This document shows positions 16,458 to 25,222 of a DNA stretch of 64,000 bases, in pieces. The stretch comes from Couchioplanes caeruleus. Its GTDB lineage: Bacteria > Actinomycetota > Actinomycetes > Mycobacteriales > Micromonosporaceae. Position 1 is the stretch's first letter; the number at the start of each line of letters is the position of its first letter. The notes under the pieces were generated by a model, which saw nothing but the letters and a program-made list of their open reading frames with translations, ran no database searches and had not been told where the DNA came from. The stretch covers positions 1,991,501 through 2,055,500 of the forward strand of contig NZ_CP092183.1 of assembly GCF_023499255.1 (NCBI RefSeq), written 5' to 3'. The position numbers and the translations under genes were made by a program.

Positions 16458-19400
16458 GACGATTGCAGGGCCGCCGCCACCCGGTGCAGCAGCGCCGCGG
16501 CGGCCTCCTCGTGCGCCGCGGCCTCCGCGGGGCGGCCGAGGGCCCGGGCCAGCGCCGCCAGCGCGGAATCCACCGGACCGGCGTAGAGGGTGCCCGAGTC
16601 GGCGCCGGCGAACCGGCCGGAGAAGGGCAGCAGGTCCTCGTACGCGGCCCGGGCCACGTCGAGATCCCCGAGGCGGGCCGCCGCGTGCGAGCGCAGCGCC
16701 ATGAACCCGAGCCAGTAGTAGTCGCGGTCGATCGGCGTCCGGCGCGCCCACACCCGCCGGGCCGCGTCCTCGTCGCCACCGTCCAGCATGGCGAGCACCA
16801 ACGGATCGGTGATGCGGCCCGGGAAGCCGTAGTCGACGGCCTCGAGCTCCGCGCGCAGCGGGCCCAGGTCGCCGCGGTACATCGCCACCGAGATGCGGCC
16901 GACGACGGCCATCATGGCTCCGTTGATCGCGCCGTGCTCGGTGAGCCGGGCGGCGGCCTCCTCGTAGCGGGCGAGCGCCGCATCGGGCCGTCCCGCCAGC
17001 ACGTCCAGCAGCGCGGTGAAGATCGCCACGACCGACAGCAGACCGCCGAGCTGGCCCGTCTGGCACCGCTCGACGGCCAGGCGCATCTCGGCCACCGCGG
17101 CGCCGAGGTCCGTGCGCGCCGAGGACTCCAGGAACAGCAGCCAGTGCGCGACGGCCTCGTGATCGATCTGGCCCGTCGCCGCCGCCACCCGCAGGTACTC
17201 CTCGGTCACCGCCCGGCGCTCGGTACGCAGGTCCGGCCCGAGGGCCGCGTACGCCCGGGCGTTCAGCGCCGCGCACAGCAGCCGGTCGTCGCCGGCGGAC
17301 CGGGCGAGCTCCAGAGCCTCGGCGCTCACCTCGATCGCCTCGGCGACGTCGTACCCCTCGACCTCGCGGAACAGGGCGATCAGCAGCGCGGCGCGGGTCG
17401 CCGGGCCGAGGTCCGCGGCGAGTTCGCTCCGCAGCGCCGCGAGCGTGACCGGGTCCGGATCGCGGGCCTCCCGCGTCGTCCAGATCAGCGGCGCGTCCCA
17501 GGCGGTCAGCGGCGCCCGGGCCCGTCCCAGCGGCCGGGCCACCGCGGTCGCACGCAGGTACGCCTGCCGGGCCCGGACGAAGTCACCCGCCCTCGCCAGC
17601 GCGGCCACTGCCGGCGTCAGCAGATCCAGCAGGCCGTCGTCGTCACCGGCCGTCCGGCGTCCGGCGAGCTCGCGCAGGCGCAGGGCGGAGGTCCACTGCC
17701 GGGCTGCCTCGCCGTACGCGCCGACGGCCTGCGCCTCACGCGCCGCGGCCACCGCGTACGGCACCGCCTCATGCGCCGTGGCAGGGCCTGCCGACGCCGC
17801 CGCGTGGTACGCCAGCGTCGCCGCATCCGCGCGCCTGCGCTCGTACGCAAGAAGGGCCGAGGCATGCAACCGCGCCCGCCGCAGCAGCGGCATGTCGTCG
17901 TAGAGGGTGTCGCGCACCAGCGCGTGGGTGAACCGGACCTGCCCCGGCGCCGGCTCGTCCAGCAACCCGGCCAGCACCGCCGTCTCCAGGGCGTCGAGCA
18001 GGTCGTCCGGGTCGCGGCGGGCCACCTCGGCCAGCACGTCGACATCCACCTCCCGGCCGAGCACGGCCGCCTGCCGCAGCGCCGCGGTCGCGCTGCCGGG
18101 CAGCCGCGCCACCCGCCGGCGCAGCACCTCGCGCACCCCGGCCGGTACGGCGGCCCCGGCGGCGCCCGGCCCCTCGGCGGCGATGAGGCGGGCGAGTTCC
18201 CGGACGAACAACGGGTTCCCGCCCGTACGCTCGCTCAGCATCGCCAGCAGCTCCGGCGTCGCCCGGGTGAGCCCCTGCTCGGCGGCGAGCGCGGCCACCG
18301 CGCCCGGATCCAGCCCGCCGAGCCGCACATGCGCGGCGGTGACCGTGAGCAGCGCTGCGATGGTCGCCGCGAGCTCGTCGCCCAGCTCGGTGCCGCGGTA
18401 CGTGCCGATGACCAGCAACGGCCGCGCGGCGAGCTGCGCGAGCACCTGCCGAAGCACCTGCAACGTGAGATCGTCGGCGCGATGCAGGTCGTCCAGCACC
18501 ACGACGGTGGGCCGCTCGTCGTCCAGCAGCCGGGCAACCGCCTGCCCGAAGCGGAACGGATTCCGCTCGTCCCCGGCGTTCTTGTCCCCGGCGTTCTCGT
18601 TCGCCGTGTTCTTCTTCGCGGCGCTTTGTTCGTTGGCTTCGCTTGCGGCCCGGTCGTGGGCGGTCGCCTCCGTCCAGGCCCAGCCGGGCGGCGCCCCCTC
18701 GACCTCCGGCGACCGTCCCCGGGCGAGCCGCCAGCCGTCCCGGGCCAGCTCCCGCGCCACGGCGTCGGCCAGCGTGGTCTTGCCGGCACCGGGCTCCCCG
18801 CCGACCCAGGCGACCCGCGCGCCACCGCCGGCGACCTCCGCCGCCGCGGCCGCGAGCGCGGCACTCTCGCTGTCGCGACCCCGCAATCCGGCGCCGGGAC
18901 GCGGTCGTTCGGGCTCGACCGCCAACGGTACGGGCGCAGCGGCCGGCTCGTGGTCCAGCTCGGCGTCCTGGGTGAGCACCGCGGTCTCCAGCGCCCGCAG
19001 CGCCGGACCCGGGTCGAGCCCCAGCTCACCGGCGAGATGCTCGCGGGTACGGCGGAGCACGCCCAGCGCGTCGCCCTGCCGCCCGGTCCTGTACAGGGCG
19101 AGTACGAGCAGCCGCACCGCCTCCTCCCGCCCCGGATGGTCGTGCAGCAGCCGTTCCAGGTCGGCGATCACCGGCCCCGGCCGCCCCAGCTCCAGGTCGG
19201 CGCCGGCCCGCGCCTCGACGGCGGTGAGCCGCAGCTCAGTCAGCCGGGCCACCTCGGGCACCGCCCACGCCTCGTCGGCAACCTCCGCGTACGCCGGCCC
19301 ACCCCAGCAACCCAGCGCGGCGGTGAGCAATTCATGCCGCCGTACGGCACCGACACCAGCGGCCCGCCGGACAAGGTCATCGAAGCGCCAGGCATCAACC

Positions 19401-19711
19401 TGCTCCACGGGCAACCGCAGCGCGTACCCAGGAGCGGCGCTGACCAGCACCCCCGCCGGCGCCCGCCGCGCCCGCCCCGGCTCCAGAGCCCGCCGCAGAT
19501 GAGAGACATGCACCTGAAGCACGGCCAGCGCCTTGGCCGGCACCTCGGCCTCACCCCACAGGTCATGCACCAACAGATCGGTGGAAACCACCTCACCCCC
19601 GGCCACCACCAGCCGCGCCAGCACGGCCCGCTGCCGAGGCCCGCCAAGATCGGCGGCCCGCCCCCCAACCGTCGCACCGCACGGCCCAAGCACGCCAACC
19701 CCGACGACCAC
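16454..19711 (-). CDS. SARP-type BTAD transcriptional activator fused to an AAA/STAND ATPase
   Basis: 1085 residues. An OmpR-like winged helix (about 1-95: LGPCGATVGGRAADLGGPRQRAVLA, HVSHLRRALEP) is followed by the bacterial transcriptional activator domain (about 100-245), then an ATPase with Walker A GGEPGAGKTTLAD (around residue 307) and Walker B VVVLDDLHRADD. The C-terminal half is helical, TPR-like, and there is no LuxR HTH at the end, so the DNA-binding is N-terminal only. Such proteins activate secondary metabolism or differentiation. GTG 19711 is supported by TACGGT six bases upstream. Between Walker A and B is a charged Asn/Lys insertion (NTANENAGDKNAGDE) with unusually low GC codons. 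Confidence 0.92.
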   Translation of the reverse strand: MVVGVGVLGPCGATVGGRAADLGGPRQRAVLARLVVAGGEVVSTDLLVHDLWGEAEVPAKALAVLQVHVSHLRRALEPGRARRAPAGVLVSAAPGYALRLPVEQVDAWRFDDLVRRAAGVGAVRRHELLTAALGCWGGPAYAEVADEAWAVPEVARLTELRLTAVEARAGADLELGRPGPVIADLERLLHDHPGREEAVRLLVLALYRTGRQGDALGVLRRTREHLAGELGLDPGPALRALETAVLTQDAELDHEPAAAPVPLAVEPERPRPGAGLRGRDSESAALAAAAAEVAGGGARVAWVGGEPGAGKTTLADAVARELARDGWRLARGRSPEVEGAPPGWAWTEATAHDRAASEANEQSAAKKNTANENAGDKNAGDERNPFRFGQAVARLLDDERPTVVVLDDLHRADDLTLQVLRQVLAQLAARPLLVIGTYRGTELGDELAATIAALLTVTAAHVRLGGLDPGAVAALAAEQGLTRATPELLAMLSERTGGNPLFVRELARLIAAEGPGAAGAAVPAGVREVLRRRVARLPGSATAALRQAAVLGREVDVDVLAEVARRDPDDLLDALETAVLAGLLDEPAPGQVRFTHALVRDTLYDDMPLLRRARLHASALLAYERRRADAATLAYHAAASAGPATAHEAVPYAVAAAREAQAVGAYGEAARQWTSALRLRELAGRRTAGDDDGLLDLLTPAVAALARAGDFVRARQAYLRATAVARPLGRARAPLTAWDAPLIWTTREARDPDPVTLAALRSELAADLGPATRAALLIALFREVEGYDVAEAIEVSAEALELARSAGDDRLLCAALNARAYAALGPDLRTERRAVTEEYLRVAAATGQIDHEAVAHWLLFLESSARTDLGAAVAEMRLAVERCQTGQLGGLLSVVAIFTALLDVLAGRPDAALARYEEAAARLTEHGAINGAMMAVVGRISVAMYRGDLGPLRAELEAVDYGFPGRITDPLVLAMLDGGDEDAARRVWARRTPIDRDYYWLGFMALRSHAAARLGDLDVARAAYEDLLPFSGRFAGADSGTLYAGPVDSALAALARALGRPAEAAAHEEAAAALLHRVAAALQSS

Positions 19712-19717
19712 GCGGTG

Positions 19718-19723
19718 ACCGTA
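19718..19723 (-). promoter_or_regulatory. -10 element of a leaderless SARP transcript
   Basis: TACGGT on the minus strand, six bases before the GTG start. Same layout as at 27189-27194 (TACGGT) and elsewhere in the window. Confidence 0.5.
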
Positions 19724-19789
19724 CCGGATAACACCTGCTCAGACCCATCACCACACCAACTCCACCCCACCTACCCAATGCGCACGCGC

Positions 19790-20340
19790 ACGCGCCGTCG
19801 TGCGTGCGCCCTGTCCGATGCGCGTGCAGCCTGTTCGTGACGCGTGCGCCGCTGGCGCGTGTGTGGCCTGTCCGTTGCGCGTGCGTCCTCGCCGCCGTCT
19901 GCGCCCTGTCCGCCGCCGCTGCGTGCGCCGCCGCCGCTGCGTGCGCCGCCGCCGCTGCGTGCGCCGCCGCCGCTGCGTGTGCGGCCTGTCCGCCGTGTCT
20001 GCGCCCTAGTCGCCACCTATGGGCAATTGCTTGTCCGTTGTGCGCCGCCGCCCTCGCGTGTGCGGCCTGTGCGCCGCGTTCGAACCCTCGTCGCCGCGTA
20101 CGCGTCGATATTTGTCGGTTGCCCATGCGCTCTCGCCGCCGCGAATGCACTCTGGCCGCCGCGCACGCGGCATCTCCGACGCGTATGCGCCCTCTCCGAT
20201 AAGCGTCACTGTCTCCGAATGCACGGGGCCTCTCCGGCAGGACGTCGGCCCCCGCAGTGCGGTGACGCGGCGTCGCCCTCGTCTCCCCGCGGCGGTCCGC
20301 CGCCTGCTCATCGGTCCAGCGTTCCCGTTGCGCTGGCTCA
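19790..20340. repeat. repeat-rich spacer with 18-base and degenerate GCGTGCGCC/CTGTCCG units
   Basis: The 835-base stretch between the SARP gene and the next plus-strand gene holds no frame I can link to a protein family, although both strands stay open because of the repeats. Four consecutive 18-base copies of GCCGCCGCTGCGTGCGCC or close variants lie at about 19910-19980. Around them are decaying copies of units such as GCGTGCGCCCTGTCCG, GTGTGCGGCCTGTCCG and CTCGCCGCC that extend to about 20250. The SARP gene is transcribed away from it; a promoter for the gene at 20547 would lie at its right edge. Confidence 0.7.
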
Positions 20341-20546
20341 CTCCAATGCCCGCCCCTCGACAAGACGCGACGTGAACTCACCCCCTCCCGCTGGAATCGG
20401 TACCACCCGGCCGGCGAAATTGACTCCCGCTGCGAGTGGTACCCGAATCCTACCGAGTGCGTCCGGGTGATTCCCTGTGACCGTCATCGCTCTTTTGGAG
20501 TGATCGTCTAATGTGTTTCCACGGCCGGGTGCGGAACAATTATTGC

Positions 20547-21413
20547 ATGCGGCAGCTTCAATTGTTCTCGACGGCAGAATTGGCGGTGATGCGCGACCGG
20601 ACCGCGTCGCGTCGCTACTCTGCCGAGCGGGAGGAGTTCCGCCGCGAGCACGCCCGGCGCCGGGCGTGGGGCTTAGCCCAGCGACACGCCGCGAAGCTGC
20701 GCCGGGTGCGCGGCAGTGGCAGCGAGGAGCGGCCGGTGAGCGTCCGGAGCCCGGCAAGGCCGACGGCAGGCCGAAGAACAGCGACGTCGGCGCCTCGACC
20801 CGTGACGGTTTGTCGTCCGCTCGCCCCAGCGGCGAGTCCCGCCCCGGCCATGAATGCCGCAACGGCATCGGAGTGCGCGCCGGCCGTGGCTCCCGCTCCG
20901 CCCCTGTCTCCCGCTTCGCCCCTGTCTCCCGCTTCCGCTTCGGGTGCGGCGTCCGTGCCGACTGCGGTCTCGGCTCCCGCTCCCGCTGCGGCTCCTGTTC
21001 CTGTTCCTGTTCCTGCTCCCGCTCTGGCTGCGGCTCGTGCTCCGGCTGTGGCTCCTGCTCCTGCTCCGGCTGCGGCTGCGGCTGCCCTCCTGCTCTGGCT
21101 CCGGCTGCGGCTCCCGCTCCGGCTGCGGCTCCCGCTCCGGCCGCGGCTCCAGCTTTGGGTTTGGCTCCCGCTTCGGTGCGGCGTCCGTTCCGGCTGCGGT
21201 CTCCGGCTCCCGTTCCCGTTCCCATTCCGGCTGCGGTCCCGTGTGTCAGGCGCAGATCTCGTTCTCGATGCGGCTCCCGCGACGGCTCACCAGACCGGCG
21301 TTCCGGCAAAGAGGATCGGCCCCGCCGCCGCGCGCAGCGGCCCCGCCGCCGCGTACAGCGGCCCCGCCGCGCGCAGCGGTTCCACCACGGCGCGCAGCGG
21401 CGGCGCGGGCTGA
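20547..21413 (+). CDS. Micromonosporaceae-type small basic protein with low-complexity C-terminal tail
   Basis: 288 residues by frame. The N-terminal ~60 residues (MRQLQLFSTAELAVMRDRTA, YSAEREEFRREHARRRAW, GLAQRHAAKLRR) resemble a family of short, highly charged proteins common in Actinoplanes/Micromonospora; its function is unknown. The rest is Pro-Ala-rich, then a Leu/Arg stretch, generated by 6-base CTCCGG/CTGCGG-type repeats in which frame slips easily, so the real C-terminus is uncertain and the native protein may end much earlier. The start at 20547 is chosen over 20511 because the conserved block begins there. Codon bias cannot decide the tail. Confidence 0.5.
   Translation: MRQLQLFSTAELAVMRDRTASRRYSAEREEFRREHARRRAWGLAQRHAAKLRRVRGSGSEERPVSVRSPARPTAGRRTATSAPRPVTVCRPLAPAASPAPAMNAATASECAPAVAPAPPLSPASPLSPASASGAASVPTAVSAPAPAAAPVPVPVPAPALAAARAPAVAPAPAPAAAAAALLLWLRLRLPLRLRLPLRPRLQLWVWLPLRCGVRSGCGLRLPFPFPFRLRSRVSGADLVLDAAPATAHQTGVPAKRIGPAAARSGPAAAYSGPAARSGSTTARSGGAG
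20885..21240. repeat. hexanucleotide low-complexity array (GCTCCTGTTC / GGCTCCGGCTGC)
   Basis: An extended run of near 6- and 12-base units (CTCCCG, CTGTTC, CTCCGG, CTGCGG) with no interruption by stop codons in several frames. It makes the tail of the gene starting at 20547 and its antisense Gln/Glu/Pro shadow. Typical of slippage expansion. Confidence 0.8.
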
Positions 21414-21633
21414 AGTGCCGGGTGCTGGCTCCAGCCGCCCGGATCGCGCGCGGTGCGCCGTGTCTCCCGAATCGCACAATGCGACGGTGCGGTCAATCGC
21501 GCTCACAGGATGCGCGCGATTATTAAATGACGACCCAAAGGCAAACAACCGGCGTCGGAAATCGACGGCGCGATGTCGCGCGGGCCGATATTGAGGCATT
21601 CATCATAAGGGGGTGGCGGTCGGCTTCGGGTGG
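21414..21633. other. spacer with no recognisable gene
   Basis: 220 bases between the low-complexity gene and the end of the acyl-CoA synthetase. It is noticeably less GC-rich (for example around 21515-21545 and 21590-21610). I see no conserved frame, RNA gene or clear terminator in it. Confidence 0.5.
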
Positions 21634-23250
21634 TCAGGCGTTGCGGATTTGGGAGGCGTTGTGCAGGTTCAGGATTTCGACTGCCTTTTCGCGCATTTCG
21701 ACCTTGCGGACCTTGCCCGTCACCGTCATCGGGAAGCCTTCGACCACGTGGATGTAGCGGGGCACTTTGAAGTGTGCCAGCCGGCCTGCGCAGAATTCGC
21801 GGACTGCTTCGGTTGTCAGGGGTTCGGTGTCCGGGCGCATGACCAGCCAGGCCATCAGTTCCTCTCCGTATTTTTCGTCCGGGACGCCGATGACCTGGAC
21901 GTCTGCGATGTCCGGGTGGGTGTAGAGGAACTCCTCGACCTCTCGGGGGTAGACGTTCTCGCCGCCCCGGATGACCAGGTCTTTGATGCGGCCCACGATG
22001 TTGACGTAGCCGTCCTGGTCCATCGTGGCCAGGTCGCCGGTGTGCATCCAGCGGGCCGTGTCGATCGCGTCGGCGGTGGCTTCCGGTTGGTTCCAGTAGC
22101 CGAGCATCACCGAGTAGCCGCGGGTGCAGAGTTCGCCCGGTTCGCCTCGGGGGACGACCAGGCCGGATGCCGGGTCGACGACCTTCGACTCGAGGTGCGG
22201 CATCACCCGGCCGACCGTGCCGGTGCGTCGGTCGAGGCTGTCGTCGGCGCGGGTCATCGTGGACACGGGGGATGTCTCCGTCATGCCGTAGCAGATCGCC
22301 ACCTCGGCCATGTTCATCTCGGCGACCACGCGCTTCATCACCTCGACCGGGCAGGGGGAGCCCGCCATGATGCCGGTACGCAGGCTGGACAGGTCGTACG
22401 CCGGGAAGTCGGCCAGCCCCAGCTCGGCGATGAACATGGTCGGCACGCCGTACAGGGAAGTGCATTTCTCCTCGGTGACCGCCCGCAGTGCCGCCGCCGG
22501 GTCGAAGCCCTGCGCCGGCAGCACCATCGCCGCGCCGTGCGAGGTCGCGGCGAGGTTGCCCATCACCATGCCGAAGCAGTGGTACAGCGGTACGGGGATG
22601 CAGATGCGGTCCCGTTCGGTGTAGCCGACGAGCTCGCCGACGAAGTACCCGTTGTTGAGGATGTTGTGGTGCGACAGCGTCGCGCCCTTCGGGAAGCCGG
22701 TCGTCCCCGACGTGTACTGGATGTTGATCGGATCGTCGAAGGCGAGCGTCGCTGCCCGAGCCGTGAGGTCGGCGCCGACGCCGGCGGCGACCAGCGCGTC
22801 CCAGTCGCCGGTGCCGATGAACACCGTCTCCGCGAAGCCGATCTCCCCGATCATCGCCCGGTAGTCGCTGGTCTTGAAGCCGACGGCGCTGATCAGCAGC
22901 CGCATGCCGGACTGCCTGACCACGTAGTCCAGCTCGTGGGTCCGGTACGCCGGGTTGACGTTGACCAGGATCGCGCCGATCTTCGCGGTGGCGTACTGGA
23001 CGAGCACCCACTCCGCGCAGTTCGGCGCCCAGATGCCCACCCGGTCGCCCTTGGCGATGCCGCGGGCGAGCAGGCCGCGGGCGACGTCGTTGATCGCGGC
23101 GTCGAATTCCGCGTACGTCCAGCGCCGGCCCGTCGGCACGTCGACGAGCGCCTCGCGGTCGCCGAAGGCCGCGACGGTGCGTTCGAGGTTGGCGCCGATG
23201 GTCTCGCCGAGCAGCGGCACGTCGGAGGTCCCGGAGGCGTAGGAGAGCAT
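21634..23250 (-). CDS. AMP-binding fatty acyl-CoA synthetase
   Basis: 538 residues, full length. Start ATG 23250 gives [19 protein letters not shown]. Adenylation signatures: P-loop-like [28 protein letters not shown], the YXXTGD equivalent [28 protein letters not shown] and the C-terminal catalytic lysine in [13 protein letters not shown]. It activates a fatty acid via acyl-AMP to acyl-CoA. The closest recognisable pattern is the FadD/FadD35-like medium/long-chain group. It diverges from the GAF-LuxR regulator with 85 bases between starts, which suggests regulation by that neighbour. Confidence 0.93.
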   Translation of the reverse strand: MLSYASGTSDVPLLGETIGANLERTVAAFGDREALVDVPTGRRWTYAEFDAAINDVARGLLARGIAKGDRVGIWAPNCAEWVLVQYATAKIGAILVNVNPAYRTHELDYVVRQSGMRLLISAVGFKTSDYRAMIGEIGFAETVFIGTGDWDALVAAGVGADLTARAATLAFDDPINIQYTSGTTGFPKGATLSHHNILNNGYFVGELVGYTERDRICIPVPLYHCFGMVMGNLAATSHGAAMVLPAQGFDPAAALRAVTEEKCTSLYGVPTMFIAELGLADFPAYDLSSLRTGIMAGSPCPVEVMKRVVAEMNMAEVAICYGMTETSPVSTMTRADDSLDRRTGTVGRVMPHLESKVVDPASGLVVPRGEPGELCTRGYSVMLGYWNQPEATADAIDTARWMHTGDLATMDQDGYVNIVGRIKDLVIRGGENVYPREVEEFLYTHPDIADVQVIGVPDEKYGEELMAWLVMRPDTEPLTTEAVREFCAGRLAHFKVPRYIHVVEGFPMTVTGKVRKVEMREKAVEILNLHNASQIRNA

Positions 23251-23335
23251 TTCTGCAGCATGGGCCCGTCCACCGCGGGCTGCCACCCCCGATCGGGGGT
23301 GGACCGGGACGCGCCCGGGGCGACATGCTGGTCAC

Positions 23336-24172
23336 GTGCTCGAGACAGCCGACCTGACCGCGGCCCTCGGCCGGCTCCGCCGGGTGACCGGCCTGCCGGT
23401 CGCGTTCGGCGGCGCGGTCTCCGCGGACGGGCGGGCGATGCGGCTCACCGACTTCGCGGGTACGACCACGCTCGCGCTGAACGGCCTGGTGGTCGCTGCC
23501 GGCAACGGGCTGGGCGGCCGGGTGCTGGCCACCGCGCGGGCCGCGCGGGTGGAGGACTACGCCGCCGACCCGCGGATCTCCCACGAGTACGACAAGCCGG
23601 TCACCGCCGAGGGGCTGCGGGCGATCGCGGCGGTGCCGGTCGCGATGGGCTCCTCGGTGCTCGCCGTGCTCTACGCCGGCACCCGGGAGCCCCTGTCGGT
23701 GGGCGCGCGGGCGCTCGACGCCATGGTGCAGGTGGCGCTCCGGCTGGGCACCGAGGCCACCGTACGGCGAGAGGTCCAGCGCCGCCTCGCCGAGCTGGAA
23801 GCGGCCGCCGTCCTGACCCGGGAGGCGCCCGCGGCCCGGGAGTGGGAGGACGTCCGCCAGGCCCACGCCGACCTGCTCACCATCGCCCAGGAGGTCGGCG
23901 ACCCGGTCCTGCGGGCGCGCCTGCGGCAGGTGTGTTCGCTGCTGTCGCGCCCCGGCGGCGGGCCCGACAGGCCGGCCGACCCGTTGTCACCGCGCGAACG
24001 GGACGTGCTCGCGATGGTGGCGGTCGGGTACAGCAACGCCGAGACCGCCCGGCGGCTCGGCGTGCTGCCGGAAACGGTGAAGAGCTATCTGCGCAACGCC
24101 ATGCGCAAGCTCGGCACGCACGGCCGCATGGAGACCGTCGTGACCGCGCGACGGCTGGGTTTCCTGCCATAG
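23336..24172 (+). CDS. GAF-domain LuxR-type transcriptional regulator
   Basis: 278 residues. An N-terminal GAF-like sensory domain (about 5-140; LPVAFGGAVS, GNGLGGRVLATARA, LRAIAAVPVAMGSSVLAVLY) and a short helical linker precede a LuxR/NarL winged helix (about 215-275: PLSPRERDVLAMVAVGYSNA, LGVLPETVKSYLRNAMRKLG). GTG start; CATGCT ends six bases before it. Found next to and diverging from acyl-CoA synthetases in many actinobacteria, which suggests control of fatty-acid activation. No phosphoacceptor domain is present. Confidence 0.9.
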   Translation: MLETADLTAALGRLRRVTGLPVAFGGAVSADGRAMRLTDFAGTTTLALNGLVVAAGNGLGGRVLATARAARVEDYAADPRISHEYDKPVTAEGLRAIAAVPVAMGSSVLAVLYAGTREPLSVGARALDAMVQVALRLGTEATVRREVQRRLAELEAAAVLTREAPAAREWEDVRQAHADLLTIAQEVGDPVLRARLRQVCSLLSRPGGGPDRPADPLSPRERDVLAMVAVGYSNAETARRLGVLPETVKSYLRNAMRKLGTHGRMETVVTARRLGFLP

Positions 24173-24203
24173 TCTGGGTCCGGTGACGCATAGTCTGGGG
24201 CCG
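24168..24203 (+). promoter_or_regulatory. duplicated -10/start-site unit before the LacI gene
   Basis: CATAGTCTGGGTCCG (24168-24182) and CATAGTCTGGGGCCG (24189-24203) are direct repeats 21 bases apart. Each places a TAGTCT -10 hexamer seven bases or so ahead of an in-frame start (GTG 24183 and ATG 24204). This may give two alternative leaderless starts or be a two-turn-spaced operator. Confidence 0.55.
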
Positions 24204-25217
24204 ATGAAGAGACCGACGATCGCCGACATCGCGCGCGAGGCCGGGGTGTCCAAGGGCGCGGTCTCGTACGCGCTCAACAACCGCCCCGGCGTGTCCGAGG
24301 AGACCCGCGCCCGGATCCTGGCGATCGCCGACCGGCTGGGGTTCCGGGCCAGCGCCGCCGCCCGTGCGCTCGCCGGCGCCCCCGCGTCCGTGGTGGGGCT
24401 GGCCCTGCGCCGCCCGGCCAGCACGCTGGGCGTCGAGCCGTTCTTCATGGAGCTGATCAGCGGCCTCGAGGCGGAGCTGTCCACCCGCTCGTACGCGCTG
24501 CTGCTGCAGATGGTCGACGACGAGGCGGACGCGGGCGCGGAGATCGAGGTCTACCGGCAGTGGTGGATCGAGGGCCGCGTCGACGGGGTGCTGCTGTGCG
24601 ACCTGCGCCCCGACGACCCGCGGGTGCCGGCCGTGGAACGCATCGGGATACCGGCGGTCGCGGTCGGGCCCCCGTCGGCGGGCGGCCGGCTGGCCACTCT
24701 CTGGTCCGACGACGCGGTGTCGGTCGCCGAGGCGGTCGACCACCTGACCGGCCTCGGGCACCGGCGCATCGCCCGGGTCGCCGGCCTGCCCGGTCTCGCG
24801 CACACGGCCACCCGGACGGGCGCCTTCGCCGACCGCGGGATCACCGAGGCGGTGACGGTGTTCACCGACTACACCGGGGAGGCGGGGGCGCGGGCGACCC
24901 GTGAACTGCTCGGGGCGCCGCACCGGCCGACGGCGATCGTGTACGACAACGACGTCATGGCGATCGCGGGCCTGGCCGCGGCGCGGGAGCTGGGGCTGGC
25001 CGTACCCGCGGACCTGTCCATCGTGGCCTGGGACGACTCGCCGATCTGCGGGCTGGTCCATCCGCCGCTGACCGCGCTGACCCGCGACATCGTCGCGTAC
25101 GGCGCGCACGCCGCCCGGCTGCTGCTGTCGGTGATCGCGGGGGAGCAGCCGGGCGCACGCCTGGACGAGCCGGCGCGGCTGGTGGCGCGAGGCAGCACCG
25201 CCCCGCCCCGCGCCTGA
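24204..25217 (+). CDS. LacI family transcriptional regulator
   Basis: 337 residues. HTH at the N-terminus (TIADIAREAGVSKGAVSYAL, then NNRPGVSEETRARIL), hinge helix around AAARALAGA, and a periplasmic-binding-like effector domain (VVGLALRR, DGVLLCDLRPDDPRVPA, VYDNDVMAIAGLAAARELG, LSIVAWDDSPICGLVHPPL). A start at GTG 24183 is also possible. It is a close paralogue of the LacI gene at 26112-27182. Target sugar unknown. It converges with the polysaccharide deacetylase gene, five bases between stops. Confidence 0.92.
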   Translation: MKRPTIADIAREAGVSKGAVSYALNNRPGVSEETRARILAIADRLGFRASAAARALAGAPASVVGLALRRPASTLGVEPFFMELISGLEAELSTRSYALLLQMVDDEADAGAEIEVYRQWWIEGRVDGVLLCDLRPDDPRVPAVERIGIPAVAVGPPSAGGRLATLWSDDAVSVAEAVDHLTGLGHRRIARVAGLPGLAHTATRTGAFADRGITEAVTVFTDYTGEAGARATRELLGAPHRPTAIVYDNDVMAIAGLAAARELGLAVPADLSIVAWDDSPICGLVHPPLTALTRDIVAYGAHAARLLLSVIAGEQPGARLDEPARLVARGSTAPPRA

Positions 25218-25222
25218 CGTCG

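Noticed and set aside
15977..19840. Open frame of 1287 codons on the plus strand
   Set aside because: Antisense of the SARP-ATPase; composition (Arg/Gln/Gly) is typical of shadow frames in high-GC DNA.
19593..20381. Minus-strand frame through the repeat tract
   Set aside because: It consists of translated repeats (alternating His/Ala/Arg) and starts inside the SARP 5' end in another frame; no evidence of a gene.
20338..21477. Minus-strand frame with long Gln-Glu-Pro tract opposite the gene at 20547
   Set aside because: The pattern is the complement of the hexanucleotide repeat; the plus strand has the family-like N-terminus and a better start.
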